Origin: Flaviflexus massiliensis
Lineage (GTDB): Bacteria > Actinomycetota > Actinomycetes > Actinomycetales > Actinomycetaceae
NCBI RefSeq assembly: GCF_001375495.1
Contig: NZ_LN831058.1
Coordinates: 640,768-704,767, forward strand
Reading direction: 5' to 3'
Length of the DNA: 64,000 bases
The notes beneath the pieces were generated by a model. That model saw nothing but the letters and a program-made list of their open reading frames with translations. It did not search any database and had not been told where the DNA came from. The first letter of the stretch is position 1. The number at the start of each line of letters is the position of its first letter. Both the position numbers and the translations under genes were made by a program. Below are positions 62,040 to 64,000 of the stretch, in pieces.

Positions 62040-62613
62040 TGATAACTCCCGTGAGAAGTGATTGGGTAATCAGCTGTTTTAGTTCGTTCTTGGGCATGGT
62101 CTTGTCGGACTCCATCCACCACGTGAACGTGGCGTTGACGAAGCCGGTTGCCCCTGCCGCCCACGCATCGCGCAAGGCGTCGGGAATCACGTCCTCCATG
62201 GCGGAGGAGATGATGGTGGCGCAGTCGTCCAGGAACCTGTTGAGTCCCTCGGACGGTTGGGTAATGAAGTTGTAGACATTGACGGAGCTCGCGGCCGCGT
62301 CGACATACATGCCGACCATGGTCGAGATCGATTCGGCAGGGGTGGAGCCGGTGCGCACACCGTCCTCGAGGCGGTGCTTCATGCGGGAAAGAATGGACTC
62401 GCCTAGCGCACTCTTCAGGTCGTCTTTATCCTGAAAGTATCGGTAAACGATCGACTTCGAGGTGCCGCTCGCAGACGCAATCGCCGCCATGGTCACATCG
62501 GGACCATCCGTGTGAATGAGTTTGCGTGCAACATCGATCAGCTCGGCACGTCGCTGTTCGCGGTGGTGTGCCCAGCGTGTTGATCGCCTATCGGTCGACG
62601 TAATAGGGTTCAC
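62005..62613 (-). CDS. TetR family transcriptional regulator
   Basis: A 202-residue regulator. The N-terminal helix-turn-helix lies at about 18-70: REQRRAELIDVARKLI, then TMAAIASASGTSKSIVYRYFQDKDDL (part: SGTSKSIVYRYF). The C-terminal domain, with two Trp in FTWWMESDKT, would bind a ligand such as an acyl-CoA. It is the first gene of the acyl-CoA dehydrogenase unit and diverges from the thiolase gene, which it probably controls through the operator in the 67-base gap. Confidence 0.88.
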   Translation of the reverse strand: MNPITSTDRRSTRWAHHREQRRAELIDVARKLIHTDGPDVTMAAIASASGTSKSIVYRYFQDKDDLKSALGESILSRMKHRLEDGVRTGSTPAESISTMVGMYVDAAASSVNVYNFITQPSEGLNRFLDDCATIISSAMEDVIPDALRDAWAAGATGFVNATFTWWMESDKTMPKNELKQLITQSLLTGVINDDNATPHTLG

Positions 62614-62622
62614 AAAACTGAC

Positions 62623-62651
62623 GGTATCAGATACTCTCGGTATTGCATACC
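62623..62651. promoter_or_regulatory. Tandem palindromic operator for the TetR regulator (putative)
   Basis: Two similar half-symmetric sites, GGTAT-CAG-ATACT (62623-62635) and GGTAT-TGC-ATACC (62639-62651), are spaced 16 bases centre to centre in the gap between the TetR gene and the thiolase gene. The second is a perfect inverted repeat. Such a placement is usual for self-regulating TetR proteins. Confidence 0.6.
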
Positions 62652-62680
62652 TTGGAATTTATTCAACGATCGGAGAACTC

Positions 62681-63958
62681 GTGAAATATCCCCGCAATGT
62701 TGCGGTGCTGGGTGGGAACAGAATTCCCTTCGCCCGAGCAGGCAAGGCATACAAGAACGTCAGCAACCAGGACATGCTGACCGCGGCCCTCGATGGCCTC
62801 GTGGCACGGTTCTCACTCCAGGGTGAACTGCTGGGTGACGTGGCAGCCGGAGCGGTTCTGAAGCATGCGAAAGACTTCAACCTCACCCGCGAATCCGTCC
62901 TCGGGTCCGCACTCGACTCCCGCACCCCCGCAATCGATATTCAGCGGGCATGCGCGACCGGCCTCGACGGCATCAGCCTCGTCGCCAACAAGATCGCCCT
63001 CGGACAGATCGAGGTCGGCATCGGTGGCGGCGTCGACTCCACCTCCGATGCCCCCATCGAGGTCAGTGGCGACCTGCGCCAGCTCCTCCACCGCCTCAAC
63101 ACCGCCAAGACCGCCAAGGACCGCCTCAAGATCCTCTCGGCACTGCGACCCGGGCACCTCAAGCCTTCTGCGCCCTCGGCGGCCGAAGTGCGCACCGGAC
63201 TCAACATGGGACAACACCAGGCACTCTCGACTGAACGATGGGGGATCACCCGCGAAGAGCAGGACGAGATCGCCTACAACTCCCACAAGAACCTCATGGC
63301 GGCCTATGAAAAGGGCTTCTTTGATGATCTGATGACGGGCTACCAGGGTCTGGACCGGGACGAAAACCTCCGAGTCTCCACCCGCGAGAAGCTCGCCTCC
63401 CTCAAGCCCGTCTTTGGTGGGCCTGAGGGAACCATGACCGCGGGCAACTCCACCCCGCTCTCGGACGGTGCCTCCACCGTTCTCATCGCCTCTGAAGAAT
63501 GGGCGAAGGAGCATGGACACAAGCCGCTTGCCTACATCCGTGACATCCACACCCGTTCCGTCGACTTCGTCAACGGAGCCGACCTCCTGTCCGCTCCCGC
63601 CTACGCTGCCCCTGAAATGCTGCAGCGTCACGGGCTCGGCCTGGACGACATGGACTTCGTGGAAATCCACGAAGCCTTCGCGGCAACCGTCGTCATGATC
63701 CTCAAGGCCTGGGAAGACGAAGAGTTCGGACGCAACGAACTCGGCCTCGACGGTGCCTTCGGAACCGTCGACCCTGCCAAGCTCAACGTGTACGGCTCCT
63801 CCCTCTCAGCCGGGCACCCCTTCGCGGCGACCGGTGGCCGCATCGTCGCCCAACTCTCGAAGATGCTGTACGAAGCCGGCCCCGGCAAGCTCGGACTCAT
63901 CTCGATCTGTGCAGCCGGCGGACAGGGCACCGTCGCCCTCCTCGAATCAGCGGCCTGA
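62681..63958 (+). CDS. Acetyl-CoA C-acyltransferase (thiolase)
   Basis: A 425-residue thiolase that cleaves 3-ketoacyl-CoA to shorten fatty acids. GTG start at 62681 with GGAG upstream; the longer frame would overlap the TetR gene. The nucleophile is Cys91 (RACATGLDG), the His is in EIHEAFAA (about 330), and the second active-site Cys410 is in ISICAAGGQG. MNRIPFARAGKAY-type N terminus fits degradative (FadA-like) thiolases. The next gene begins 11 bases later. Confidence 0.93.
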   Translation: MKYPRNVAVLGGNRIPFARAGKAYKNVSNQDMLTAALDGLVARFSLQGELLGDVAAGAVLKHAKDFNLTRESVLGSALDSRTPAIDIQRACATGLDGISLVANKIALGQIEVGIGGGVDSTSDAPIEVSGDLRQLLHRLNTAKTAKDRLKILSALRPGHLKPSAPSAAEVRTGLNMGQHQALSTERWGITREEQDEIAYNSHKNLMAAYEKGFFDDLMTGYQGLDRDENLRVSTREKLASLKPVFGGPEGTMTAGNSTPLSDGASTVLIASEEWAKEHGHKPLAYIRDIHTRSVDFVNGADLLSAPAYAAPEMLQRHGLGLDDMDFVEIHEAFAATVVMILKAWEDEEFGRNELGLDGAFGTVDPAKLNVYGSSLSAGHPFAATGGRIVAQLSKMLYEAGPGKLGLISICAAGGQGTVALLESAA

Positions 63959-63969
63959 AAGGCATCGGC

Positions 63970-64000
63970 ATGAAAATCGACTACACCACATTCGTACGCT
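63970..64000 (+). CDS. Start of a downstream gene (partial)
   Basis: An ATG 11 bases after the thiolase stop opens MKIDYTTFVR before the window ends. Given the thiolase it may be the partner 3-hydroxyacyl-CoA dehydrogenase/enoyl-CoA hydratase (FadB-like), but this rests on position only. Confidence 0.5.
   Translation, partial: MKIDYTTFVR

Overview
The window is the chromosomal replication-origin region of a high-GC Gram-positive bacterium (Actinobacteria, probably Actinomycetaceae; the genus cannot be fixed from the sequence alone). The evidence is the gene order jag-yidC-yidD-rnpA-rpmH / dnaA-dnaN-recF-dciA-gyrB-gyrA-DUF3566, followed by tRNA-Ile and tRNA-Ala with a DLW-39 micro-gene, and later the actinobacterial block crgA / class E sortase / trpG-like / pknB-pbpA-rodA-pstP-fhaB-fhaA / tRNA-Leu. 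Coding density is high, GTG starts are common and neighbouring genes often overlap by 1-4 bases.

Layout. 0-13 kb: origin core. oriC appears as two DnaA-box-bearing gaps on either side of dnaA (2.6-2.97 kb and 4.5-4.88 kb); genes to the left read leftward (RNA-binding KhpB, membrane insertase, RNase P protein, L34) and genes to the right read rightward (initiator, sliding clamp, RecF, helicase loader DciA, gyrase). 13-21 kb: two tRNAs, a GltS-type transporter, an OpuC-like osmolyte ABC transporter operon, a helical single-pass membrane protein, a cyclophilin and a rhomboid protease. 21-31 kb: a MATE exporter flanked by two DnaA-box clusters, dnaB, then small-molecule metabolism (DinB-like protein, YdcF-like protein, PdxK-type kinase, two aldo/keto reductases, VOC protein, S33 peptidase, APH-fold kinase). 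31-41.5 kb: a basic-tailed winged-helix regulator coupled to a SWIM-SNF2 ATPase, an aldehyde dehydrogenase gene broken by two in-frame stops, an acyltransferase, a MhuD-like haem monooxygenase, a DsbA-like protein, two adjacent threonine-dehydratase paralogues and a CYTH phosphatase.

41.9-52.4 kb: cell-envelope and division block, including a protein carrying the metal-ligand pattern of cadmium carbonic anhydrases, CrgA, sortase E with a 51-residue membrane partner, a glutamine amidotransferase, and the Ser/Thr kinase operon that joins phospho-signalling to peptidoglycan synthesis. 52.6-64 kb: riboflavin synthase, a two-gene unit resembling the two halves of plant Tm-1, NAD synthetase with a DnaA-box cluster upstream, an S4-domain protein, a 457-residue protein I do not recognise, a decayed ATP-grasp gene, and a fatty-acid oxidation locus (acyl-CoA dehydrogenase/oxidase and TetR regulator divergent from a thiolase and the start of another gene).

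The most notable signals are clusters of DnaA boxes away from oriC (about 21.1, 22.7 and 56.5 kb), the cadmium-carbonic-anhydrase-like protein, the Tm-1-like pair, the regulator/SNF2 pair, the nonsense-interrupted aldehyde dehydrogenase and the unrecognised 457-residue protein. I saw no CRISPR array, insertion sequence, prophage or secondary-metabolite cluster.
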